A DNA stretch of 64,000 nucleotides from Fulvivirga marina. Lineage in GTDB: Bacteria; Bacteroidota; Bacteroidia; Cytophagales; Cyclobacteriaceae. The stretch lies in contig NZ_JAEUGD010000004.1 of assembly GCF_016775155.1 (NCBI RefSeq), positions 1 to 64,000 of the forward strand, in the 5' to 3' direction. The position numbers and the translations under genes are program-made. Positions 56,219 through 64,000 of this stretch are shown here, piece after piece (position 1 is the stretch's first letter; the number at the start of each line of letters is the position of its first letter). The notes beneath the pieces were generated by a model, which saw nothing but the letters and a program-made list of their open reading frames with translations, searched no databases and was not told the origin of the DNA.

Positions 56219-58585
56219 TTAAAATTGAATGTTATAAGTTACAGAAGGCAATACAGGGAATAATGATATCATTCGAGCCTCTTTCACATCTCCGTTGATG
56301 ATATTTCCCTCATCATCCTGTTGCACGCGGGTATAGATTGTAAAGGCGTTCTTTCTACTATAAGCATTGTACAGAGAGAACACCCAGTTGCTCTTCCACT
56401 TTCTGTCTTTATTCTTTCTAGGGGTAAGCGTTGCCGAAAGATCCATTCTATGAAAATCAGGCAACAAGTAGCCATTTCTTTCGCTGATGTAATCTACCTG
56501 ATAGGTGTCTCCATATTTATACCTGCCTGCAGGCACGGTAATTGGTCTTCCTGTACTATATGTTAAGCTTCCTCCAAATGACCATTTATCATTCAAATCA
56601 TAGGTGCCAACTATATTGAACACATGCCTTCTGTCATAATTAGCCAGAAAAGGGCGACCTAGGTTCACACCATCGATCTTACGCTCTGTTTTTGACCAGG
56701 TATAGCTGGCGAATCCAGTAAACCTCCCCTCCTTCTTTTGCAGCATCAACTCAAGTCCGTATGACCAGGAGTCACCTTGCCTGTACTCGGTGGGTAGATC
56801 CTTGTTAAAGAAAAGTTGGGCGTTATCAGCAAAATCAGTGACATTGTCAATGTCCTTGTAATATGATTCCACTGAAAATTCCAGGGTATTGTCTTTAAAA
56901 TTTCTGAAGTAACCCACTGCAACCTGATCAGCAAGTTGCGGCTTTAAATAGTAGTTACTTGGACTCCAAGTATTGAATGGAATAGGCACAGTACCGCTGG
57001 ATATCAAGTGTGTATTCTGCACCATTCTGTTGTATGACACTTTCACTGAACTTCTCGGGTTGATCATAAACCTTGCTGCAAATCTGGGTTCCAAATTCAC
57101 ATAGGTCTTAATATTTTCAAGATGATCATAGTGTAAAGTGTCTTTATGTACTATATCGATGTTATCCTGAGGATCTTCATAAATGTACACATCTGACTTT
57201 CCTACATTTTGAAATATTGATAGTCTGGCACCATATGATAGTGTAATCCTGTCACTAAGGCGCTGTTCGTTTCCAAGGTATATAGAGTGGTCAAGGGCAT
57301 AATCATTCTGTATCTCCTGAGTTTCAAATATAGAGGCTTCTGAAGTTGGCGATATCTCGCCTGGTGAGAACCTGCGATAAGTGAGATGATAGCCAAACTC
57401 AAGTTCATTGCGTGTATTGATGAAGTAGTTAAGATCTTCTTTAAAAGAGAATTCCTGTAGATTGGAAGTCCAATTAAAACCTTGGGCATCATCATCAAAC
57501 TCGAGGGCGTAATCAAAGTTACTAACAATAAGAGATGTATTTGAAAACAGACGGTCATTAAAAAGATGATTCCACCTGAAAGTACCTGTTATATTCCCCC
57601 AATCAAAACCAAAAGTATCATCAAAATTGAAAACATCTCGCCCCAAGTACAAGGCTGCAAAGAATCTGTTATTGTTATTATGCTTCCAGTTCACCTTTGC
57701 ATTAACATCATAAAAGTGTACGAGGTTTTCCTGCCCTGCTGCTTTCAGGAATAAATCTGCATAAGAGCGACGACCTGATATAATAAATGAACTCTTCTCC
57801 TTTCGGATCGGGCCTTCCAGCATAAATCTACTTGCCAAGGTACCAATACCTGCTGCACCACCAATCTTTTTGTTGTTACCATCTTTAGTTCTTACCTCAA
57901 GGATTGACGATAGTCTACCCCCATACCGGGCGGGTATACCTCCTTTATACAGTTCTGAGTCTTTGATTACATCGGCATTAAAAACTGAAAACAGACCGAA
58001 AAGGTGTGAAGGATCATAAACAGGAGCCTCATCAATCAGGATTAGGTTTTGGTCTGCACTACCTCCTCTTACGAAGAAACTTGAAGTACCTTCACCTGCA
58101 GTGATCACACCGGGCATCATCTGAATGGTTTTAATAATATCCGGTTCACCAAATAAAGCTGGTAATTTTTTCACTTGTTTAATATCCAACTCGTTTCGGC
58201 TCATCGTTATATCCGTGACATTGGCATCAATAGGATCACCTGAAATCACTATCTCGTCCAGAGAAGTAACCTCGACAGGAAGCTCAATATTAAACGTTTC
58301 ATTTTTCGTTAAGCTTACCTGCTTGGTTACCGTTTTATAACCCACTGAACTAAAGATCAACGTATAGTCCCCCGCAGGAAGACTTAATGCATAAAACCCA
58401 TAGACGTTAGTTGCCGTTCCTACTTTGAGTTCGTTGACGTAGACGGTCACTCCAATAAGCTCTTCGCCATTCTCAGCATCCTTAGCATACCCGTTGATGG
58501 TGTACTTTTGTTGTGCCTGGCTATATTGACTAAGCCATACTAATGATAGTATGAGGAGAAATTTGGTTAGATTTGTTGGTACCAA
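56219..58585 (-). CDS. TonB-dependent receptor with CarboxypepD_reg domain, copy 2
   Basis: A 788-residue outer-membrane receptor: signal (1-24), carboxypeptidase-regulatory-like domain (INGYAKDAENGEELIGVTVYV, 28-105), plug (PDIIKTIQMMPGVITAGEGTSSFFVRGGS), barrel ending VTYNIQF. It shares domain order and many motifs with copy 1, so the two arose by tandem duplication and then diverged. It is first in the minus-strand row and divergent from the YheT-like gene. Confidence 0.92.
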   Translation of the reverse strand: MVPTNLTKFLLILSLVWLSQYSQAQQKYTINGYAKDAENGEELIGVTVYVNELKVGTATNVYGFYALSLPAGDYTLIFSSVGYKTVTKQVSLTKNETFNIELPVEVTSLDEIVISGDPIDANVTDITMSRNELDIKQVKKLPALFGEPDIIKTIQMMPGVITAGEGTSSFFVRGGSADQNLILIDEAPVYDPSHLFGLFSVFNADVIKDSELYKGGIPARYGGRLSSILEVRTKDGNNKKIGGAAGIGTLASRFMLEGPIRKEKSSFIISGRRSYADLFLKAAGQENLVHFYDVNAKVNWKHNNNNRFFAALYLGRDVFNFDDTFGFDWGNITGTFRWNHLFNDRLFSNTSLIVSNFDYALEFDDDAQGFNWTSNLQEFSFKEDLNYFINTRNELEFGYHLTYRRFSPGEISPTSEASIFETQEIQNDYALDHSIYLGNEQRLSDRITLSYGARLSIFQNVGKSDVYIYEDPQDNIDIVHKDTLHYDHLENIKTYVNLEPRFAARFMINPRSSVKVSYNRMVQNTHLISSGTVPIPFNTWSPSNYYLKPQLADQVAVGYFRNFKDNTLEFSVESYYKDIDNVTDFADNAQLFFNKDLPTEYRQGDSWSYGLELMLQKKEGRFTGFASYTWSKTERKIDGVNLGRPFLANYDRRHVFNIVGTYDLNDKWSFGGSLTYSTGRPITVPAGRYKYGDTYQVDYISERNGYLLPDFHRMDLSATLTPRKNKDRKWKSNWVFSLYNAYSRKNAFTIYTRVQQDDEGNIINGDVKEARMISLFPVLPSVTYNIQF

Positions 58586-58735
58586 TGTTAGTTGAATTTA
58601 ATTGAGTTTTTTAATACTTAGTCTACAGACGACATAATATTTAAATAGTTTCCAAGATTCAGAAAAAAATGATCAACGGGATATTTTAACAGGTGAAATT
58701 AATAATCCAGCAACTCAGAAATAACAAAACAGTTA

Positions 58736-59677
58736 ATGCAATACGAAGCTCCCCTCATATATTTCTCAGCACATCTTGAAACCATACTACCGGCTCTTTT
58801 TCGTAAAATCAAAAATGTAGATTATACCAGGGAGCGCATAAACACCCCGGATGATGATTTTCTTGACCTGGATTGGGTGCAAAACAACTCCAATCAACTC
58901 GTTGTAATTTCCCACGGTCTTGAAGGAAGCTCTACAAGACCCTATATAAAAGGCATGGCCCGGGCATTTTCAACCCAAGGGTATGATGTACTTGCATGGA
59001 ACTTCAGGGGCTGTAGTGATCAAATTAACAAACAACTCCGGTTCTATCATAGTGGGGCTACTGACGACTTACATCACGTAATAACGCATGCATTGGCCAA
59101 AGGCTATAAAAAAGTTTATCTGATAGGTTTTAGCCTGGGCGGCAATCTCACACTTAAATATGTTGGGGAACGGGGGACTAATATTTTGTCACAAGTAAAG
59201 ATGGCTGTTGCTTTCTCAGTGCCTCTGGACCTTTACACCAGCTGTGTTAAAATATCAGAAGCTTCAAATTTTGTCTATTCAAGAAGGTTTTTAAACAATC
59301 TAAAGGCAAAGATAATCTCCAAAGCTGCAGTAATGCCCGGAGTATTGGAAACTGAGAAACTAAAGAATATCAAAACACTCAAAGACTTTGACGACAACTA
59401 CACGGCACCCTTGCATGGGTTCAAGGATGCTATTCATTATTATAATACTTGCAGTTCGATAAACTTTTTAGACGACATCAGTATACCGACTCTGATTGTC
59501 AATGCCAAGAATGACCCCTTCCTCTCACGGGAGTGCTACCCTGAAGACCGCCTGAGGGAACATAAATATGTATTATTTGAAACTCCTGAACGTGGCGGTC
59601 ATGTTGGCTTTACCGAATTCAACAAGGAAGGGTTATACTGGTCAGAAAAGCGTGCATTGAATTTTATTGAAGGGTAA
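58736..59677 (+). CDS. YheT-family alpha/beta hydrolase
   Basis: A 313-residue cytosolic hydrolase. VVISHGLEGSSTRPYIKGMARAF is the oxyanion-side strand, the nucleophile elbow is G131-F-S133-L-G-G-N, the acid lies in NAKNDPFLS and the base in RGGHVGF. The family (YheT/ABHD1-3) includes esterases and phospholipases of unknown natural substrate. It stands before the SRAP-like gene with a short gap, so they may share a transcript. Confidence 0.88.
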   Translation: MQYEAPLIYFSAHLETILPALFRKIKNVDYTRERINTPDDDFLDLDWVQNNSNQLVVISHGLEGSSTRPYIKGMARAFSTQGYDVLAWNFRGCSDQINKQLRFYHSGATDDLHHVITHALAKGYKKVYLIGFSLGGNLTLKYVGERGTNILSQVKMAVAFSVPLDLYTSCVKISEASNFVYSRRFLNNLKAKIISKAAVMPGVLETEKLKNIKTLKDFDDNYTAPLHGFKDAIHYYNTCSSINFLDDISIPTLIVNAKNDPFLSRECYPEDRLREHKYVLFETPERGGHVGFTEFNKEGLYWSEKRALNFIEG

Positions 59678-59791
59678 TACCAACTCCTTTTGTTTCGTTA
59701 GTGCTTGCACTACAACAAGATTTGGGTACATATCCCTCCAAAATTAACCGAACATCCCGCCTCTAAAAGAGAATTTTGCTACATTCGTAGT

Positions 59792-60487
59792 ATGGGAGAC
59801 AGATATACTATTACTGCGGACGCGGAAGTACTGAGTGAAAGGTTTAATATTGATGTGCCAGAGCGGTATAAGCCACGGTATAATGCTGCTCCTACTCAGG
59901 TATTACCTGTTGTTACTCAAGACAGTAAGGGGTTGTCTTTCTTCTACTGGGGCCAAATACCTGAGCGATCAAAAAACAAAACAATCGGTGCTAAATTAAT
60001 CCTATCAGAAAAAGAGACACTCGCTGAGAAAGTCTCTTCTCATAAAGCGCTTTTGCAGAGTCGTTGTATTATACCTGCAGATGGTTTCTATGACTGGAAA
60101 AGGATCAGTAAAAAAAGTAAAATTCCTTACCGTTTCATTTTTGGCAATGACCAGACCATCTCCTTTGCAGGCATATGGGAAGAGTTTGAAGACGATGAGG
60201 AAAATGTAGTACATACTTTTAAAATTATCACTACCCCAGCCAATAGCATTGTGTCTGAAGTAAGTGCCAGAATGCCTGCAGTACTTACTCCTGAGGCAGA
60301 AAAGCTTTGGCTTGACAGCAATACTCCAGAAGACAAACTGTTGGAGTTGCTGGCTCCATACCCTTCTGACCAAATGGGAAGTTATTCTGTATCCCCCAGG
60401 ATCAGTGACATCAACAATGAAGGTGAGTCTCTCATCAAACCCATGGCCCCTGCAGACCAGTTTGGCAACTACTCCCTTTTTGACTAG
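59792..60487 (+). CDS. SRAP-fold (YedK/HMCES-like) protein lacking catalytic residues
   Basis: A 231-residue protein clearly of the SRAP family (RYNAAPTQVLPVV, RCIIPADGFYDW, ISFAGIWEEF, TFKIITTPAN, RMPAVL). SRAP enzymes crosslink abasic DNA through Cys2 of MCGR, aided by Asn, Glu and His. Here the start reads MGDRYT (no Cys2). The Asn position reads Gly, FYEW is FYDW, and HDRMP is SARMP. Abasic-site crosslinking as in YedK is therefore unlikely; binding to single-stranded or damaged DNA may remain. ATG 59792 fits the family N-terminus; an upstream TTG would bury it. Confidence 0.85.
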   Translation: MGDRYTITADAEVLSERFNIDVPERYKPRYNAAPTQVLPVVTQDSKGLSFFYWGQIPERSKNKTIGAKLILSEKETLAEKVSSHKALLQSRCIIPADGFYDWKRISKKSKIPYRFIFGNDQTISFAGIWEEFEDDEENVVHTFKIITTPANSIVSEVSARMPAVLTPEAEKLWLDSNTPEDKLLELLAPYPSDQMGSYSVSPRISDINNEGESLIKPMAPADQFGNYSLFD

Positions 60488-60558
60488 GTGTTTTTATATT
60501 TGAAAGGGTTATCAACTTGAACTGAGTTCCCTATGGTTGGCGCTATAAATATTTGCTT

Positions 60559-61785
60559 ATGAAATTTACGGTTAAACAACACTTACTCATACTTACTGCG
60601 CTTATCATACCGTTAACAGCCATATCACAAAATAAGGCTGAGCTTCTTCTTAAAGCGGAAGAAGTGTTGCTCAAAGGTGATACTATTATGGCCACTGAAA
60701 GGTTCAGGGAAATATTGGTGGTGTACCCTCAAAGCTTCACAGCCGCCATGCGACTTGCTGAGATCTATCAACAACGGAAGGATTACCACACGGCCATTCA
60801 GTTTGTCAATGTAGCCCTCGACATCAACGATAACTATCAGGTTCAGACCAAGGAAAAAATCGAAAGTAAGCAACTATCACAAAACGAACTTGCAGAAGAA
60901 CAAAACAGGCTCAACAAATATAAAAGTGATCAGGCTGATATTCACCACCTCAAAGGAGTAATACGCACACGACAATTGAGAAGACAAGACGCCATAGATG
61001 AATTTCGCAAGGCGCTTGAACTTAAGGTTAGCAGTCAAACTCTAACAGACCTAGCCCTCACCTATCTGGAAATAGGGCTGCTACACGATGCACTAAAGCT
61101 ATTACATCAGGCCAGAAGCATAGACTCTACAAGCTATAAGCCTTACTTTAACCTTGCCAATGTCCATTATAAAGTACAAAACACTGATAGTGCACTTTAC
61201 TACTACCAAAGGGCACAAAAAAAGAAGCGTGACCTCAAATGGCCATATCTATACTCCGGGCTTATTTACACACAAAAGGAAGACTACTCTAAAGCTATTG
61301 ATCAGTATAATAGCTACATCGCTATTGACTCGGCTAATGAAGAGGTTTATTTCCGCAGAGCTGTTCTTTACAGCGAACTTCGCCAATGGCCTGAAGCTTT
61401 AGGCGACTGGACTCACGTGCTTAAATTAAATCCAAAGAATGCTGAAGCCTGGCGCAATAAAGGTCTGAGCCATTTTCAAGTTGCACAATACGATTCGGCT
61501 ATTACCGCATTTGATGAAGCTTTGAAAATATTACCTGAAGAGTCTTACACCTATATCAACAGGGGCTACAGTTACTACCTTATCAACAATCCGGAACAAG
61601 CGCTCCAAGACCTAAACAAGGGGTTGGAAGGATTGCCAAAGTACTACCTAGGCTATTATTTCCGAGCTCTGGTCTATTTGCAGATCAACAAAAAACAGAA
61701 AGCCTGCAATAACGTTCACAAGGCAATAGAACTTGGTATGAAACAAAGCGAGATTGACGAAAAGCTTTTAAAAAAGTGTTTCTAA
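60559..61785 (+). CDS. Secreted TPR-repeat protein
   Basis: A 408-residue protein with a signal peptide (to about 24, ending AISQ). About ten tetratricopeptide repeats follow (AEAWRNKGLSHFQVAQYDSAITAFDEALKI, SYTYINRGYSYYLINNPEQALQDLNKGLEG). There is no catalytic domain or membrane helix after the signal. It is probably a periplasmic scaffold. ATG 60559 is preferred to TTG 60553. Confidence 0.8.
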   Translation: MKFTVKQHLLILTALIIPLTAISQNKAELLLKAEEVLLKGDTIMATERFREILVVYPQSFTAAMRLAEIYQQRKDYHTAIQFVNVALDINDNYQVQTKEKIESKQLSQNELAEEQNRLNKYKSDQADIHHLKGVIRTRQLRRQDAIDEFRKALELKVSSQTLTDLALTYLEIGLLHDALKLLHQARSIDSTSYKPYFNLANVHYKVQNTDSALYYYQRAQKKKRDLKWPYLYSGLIYTQKEDYSKAIDQYNSYIAIDSANEEVYFRRAVLYSELRQWPEALGDWTHVLKLNPKNAEAWRNKGLSHFQVAQYDSAITAFDEALKILPEESYTYINRGYSYYLINNPEQALQDLNKGLEGLPKYYLGYYFRALVYLQINKKQKACNNVHKAIELGMKQSEIDEKLLKKCF

Positions 61786-62195
61786 ATATTGATTTGTAAA
61801 CTTTCTCAAGACAGACAACCGTTTGCTCACCATATACTATGTGGCAATTTTATGGTCTTTTTGATATATTGATATCATCATCAAACAGCCATTGACCATG
61901 CATAAATTCTGGCAAATATACTTTCTATACTTTCAAGCCAGGCTTACCCTAACGGTTCTTCCCCCATGCAATCCACCCTACTATTAAAGAGTCAATCCTC
62001 AATGCGTATTATATAGATTCCTATCACTTCAAAGAGGACCCTTTATTAAAAAAAAAATGATATAAGCTCTTCACCCAGAGGTCACTCAGGGTTTATAACT
62101 CTGGAAAAACAGGAAGATCTGGGTGGCTCAAAGAGATATAATTCTGGTTTGAATATACCCAACTATAAATAACAATACAATAAAACTCGATGACA
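61786..62195. other. 410-base intergenic stretch, nothing recognised
   Basis: AT-rich sequence between convergent genes. There is an imperfect GATATC-centred palindrome near 61860-61885, but no open frame above 30 codons, clear terminator or repeat. Confidence 0.5.
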
Positions 62196-62564
62196 TTACA
62201 GGCCTAAAATCAGGAGTATCAAAACAGGGGTGATAAACCGTGGAATTCTACGATGGTTGACAGCATTACTATCTTCCCATACCTTAGCATTCTTTACCCT
62301 TACTCCATGTAATTGATTATTCTCAGCAGCAACTTCGATAGTGACATGGTTTTGATCAGCAGGCTCTCCCTCCCAGACCTTTTTATTTTTAGCTTTTGGC
62401 CCCATATATTCTAAACGATTCTCTGCAATTTTAGCAGCAATTTTGGCTTCCCTTTCCCATGCCTTGAAGTTTTTGGCCTGAGGTCCCTTTACCCTATCTT
62501 GAGCGATATGCTCAACAGGCAGTAGGAACATTAAAAGTAGAATAAACAGAGGTTGCTTAAACAT
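62196..62564 (-). CDS. Small secreted protein with three KN-x-K-x-WE repeats
   Basis: A 122-residue protein with a signal (1-21). Three repeats are visible: GPQAKNFKAWE (27-37), GPKAKNKKVWE (55-65) and GVRVKNAKVWE (87-97), spaced about 30 residues. The C-terminus (110-122) is purely hydrophobic after a basic HRRIPR, like an anchor or a sorting signal. I do not recognise the family. Confidence 0.6.
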   Translation of the reverse strand: MFKQPLFILLLMFLLPVEHIAQDRVKGPQAKNFKAWEREAKIAAKIAENRLEYMGPKAKNKKVWEGEPADQNHVTIEVAAENNQLHGVRVKNAKVWEDSNAVNHRRIPRFITPVLILLILGL

Positions 62565-62730
62565 TTCACTTAAACCTTAATTCTTATTGATATAACGCAA
62601 ATCCTCCGAAAACGTTTGCGACAAACGTATCATAAATTAATGTCTTAAGTATTTCGTAAAAGAAATGATTGTCAATTAGACGTAACAGACATGCTACTTG
62701 GGAATTGGCTCTACTACCTTTATTTAATCT

Positions 62731-63513
62731 CTAAAAATCATCTTCACCATCATCCTCTTCCTCATTGGATGGTGGATCTAACGAAGGCTGTTCTTCCTCA
62801 TCCTCCTCTTCCTCCTTCCGGGCCTTTTTCTTATCCTTGTCCTTTTTCAGGAAACTAAAAAAACCTTTCTTCTTTTTAGGCTCATCCTGATTTAGTTCTG
62901 TAGCAGAAGTTTCTACATCAAAATTAGTACTATCGGATTTGTTCTTTTTCTTCTTAAACAACCTTCTGAATAAACCCTTTTTCTTCTTTTCTGTTTTCAC
63001 CTTCTGGCCACTGGCTTCAGCCGCCTGCTGCTTAGCTAGCGCCACATCAGGGTAAATGAGATACTTACGGAGGTACCACAAGTACAACTCCTGATCTATG
63101 TTAAACTTCTCCTTTTTCAGAGAGATCATGTATGTACTATCCGCAGCTGTTGCTGCAACAGTATCAATGGAAATAACGGCTGTCGAATCATATCCTTCCC
63201 GTTCTGCCAGATAAAAGTCATCCTGAAACTCGAGAGAGTCATCTTCCTGGGGGTAGACATCGCGCATGGGAATGGTTTGCAAACTTCTGAGCTTTTTGCG
63301 ATACGACATCGGCTCAATGATCAGAAATTTGTCTTTGCTCGCCTCCATTACCTTAGGCATGGAATCTTCACCAAAGTAACTAAAATGCCTATCCAGCACC
63401 TCTTTATCATGGATAAAGGCACTTTGATAAGCAGGGCATATCACTCTTTCAGTACACGCCTGAATCGAAAAAAAGAGAATAATACCAGTTATTAGGTGAT
63501 GTGTTTTTATCAT
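62731..63513 (-). CDS. Lipoprotein with Lys-rich and acidic tail
   Basis: A 260-residue lipoprotein (lipobox IQAC, C20). A structured part runs to about residue 165 (FLIIEPMSYRKKLRSLQTIPM, FNIDQELYLWYLRKYLIYPD). Low-complexity Lys-rich blocks (KKKKGLFRRLFKKKKNK, KKKKGFFSFLKKDKDKKK) and a poly-acidic C-terminus follow. The alternating charge suggests a disordered, interacting tail. No family is recognised. Confidence 0.65.
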   Translation of the reverse strand: MIKTHHLITGIILFFSIQACTERVICPAYQSAFIHDKEVLDRHFSYFGEDSMPKVMEASKDKFLIIEPMSYRKKLRSLQTIPMRDVYPQEDDSLEFQDDFYLAEREGYDSTAVISIDTVAATAADSTYMISLKKEKFNIDQELYLWYLRKYLIYPDVALAKQQAAEASGQKVKTEKKKKGLFRRLFKKKKNKSDSTNFDVETSATELNQDEPKKKKGFFSFLKKDKDKKKARKEEEEDEEEQPSLDPPSNEEEDDGEDDF

Positions 63514-63648
63514 GCAAAAAAATCAAGCAGGCCAATAATCATAATAAATCCGTGAATATAAGCCGTTTAAGCATACTTCTTACCAAACTTCAAAGGTAGA
63601 TTGAAAAAATCATAAGTTAAAGAGAAAATGACGAAAATAGTCTAACGC

Positions 63649-64000
63649 TTACAATTTAGTAGTATTGTTTTGCTTATCTAGTTCCTCCTTCAATTTCTTA
63701 GGCAAGCCAGCTACCACCAGTTCATATGAATGTTCAACAAGTTCAATAATAAGTGGATCAGGAACACTCCCGTCCATCATGACCGTATTCCAATGCTTCT
63801 TATTCATATGGTACCCCGGCTTAATTCCATCATACTGCTCTCTGAGCTGGACAGCTCTTTCTGGATCGCATTTGAGGTTTGCACGCTCAAACAGGTCTAC
63901 ATCAATCAAGGCAAACATTTTGCTCATTACCTTGAACACGAGGGTTTGATTATCAAACGGAAATTCCTCTGTAACTCCCGATTTGCTAATGCAGATCTCT
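63649..64000 (-). CDS. MmcQ/YjbR-family protein (5' end outside window)
   Basis: At least 116 residues. The visible frame runs past base 64000 (ICISKSGVTEEFPFDNQTLVFKVMSKMFALIDVD), which is the usual start of the MmcQ/YjbR family, so only a few residues are missing. HMNKKHWNTVMMDGSVPD is the CyaY-like DNA-binding core. The family is called DNA-binding; its role is poorly known. Confidence 0.85.
   Translation of the reverse strand, partial: EICISKSGVTEEFPFDNQTLVFKVMSKMFALIDVDLFERANLKCDPERAVQLREQYDGIKPGYHMNKKHWNTVMMDGSVPDPLIIELVEHSYELVVAGLPKKLKEELDKQNNTTKL

Noticed and set aside
61855-61890. Palindrome around GATATC as an operator
   Set aside because: It is imperfect, in AT-rich DNA between convergent genes, with no gene start nearby.

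Overview
This 64 kb window looks like a chromosome segment of a Bacteroidota species, probably order Cytophagales. I infer this from several lines of evidence. There is a secreted protein with a type IX secretion sorting tail. There are two TonB receptor/DUF4249 lipoprotein pairs. Promoter-like TAnnTTTG boxes occur, and most starts lack a Shine-Dalgarno sequence. The tRNA-Glu is of Bacteroidota type. The species cannot be fixed from sequence reading alone.

Left part (1 to about 21.7 kb): an accessory island made of unrelated modules. It opens with the 3' remnant of a group II intron. Next comes a two-gene module (single-HKD phospholipase D-like protein plus a 120-residue partner) between inverted TTAGCGGC copies, then a 28-bp perfect palindrome. 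A small gene split by an amber codon, an HTH protein and a RadA-like P-loop ATPase follow. The 1.3 kb upstream of the ATPase is gene-poor and holds a 10-bp-phased repeat. A lipoprotein, a TPR membrane protein, an XRE regulator and three small genes lead into a 9.4 kb gene. That gene encodes a 3119-residue SpvB/RHS polymorphic toxin with a C-terminal WHH-type HNH nuclease. It is followed by two small genes, one a SUKH (SMI1/KNR4) immunity protein. The island ends with a MerR-like gene, a small gene and a large serine recombinase whose reading frame runs into a host tRNA-Glu gene. That junction marks the right edge of an integrated element.

Middle part (21.7 to 42.3 kb): ordinary core genome. 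It holds gap, yebC, an EamA exporter, lgt, a DnaJ-TPR membrane protein next to a TerB-like protein, and a type IX-secreted propeller/PKD protein. It continues with an MFS exporter, an OmpA-type protein, a class III aminotransferase, arsC, hslV and pyruvate dehydrogenase E2. Last is an unusual surface protein joining an HExxH peptidase, a beta-propeller and an outer-membrane barrel.

Right part (42.3 to 64 kb): an IS transposase remnant is followed by three tandem, structurally conserved small-RNA-like units on the minus strand. I regard this as the most novel signal in the window. Then comes a probable envelope signalling cluster: degenerate receiver, NarL-type regulator, periplasmic-binding/PAS histidine kinase, YfiR-like protein and TonB receptor. 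After it lie an M49 peptidase of the HExxH subtype, two tandem TonB receptor/DUF4249 pairs, a YheT-like hydrolase and a SRAP (YedK/HMCES) homologue lacking all four catalytic residues. The window closes with TPR and small secreted proteins and a partial MmcQ/YjbR gene at the edge.
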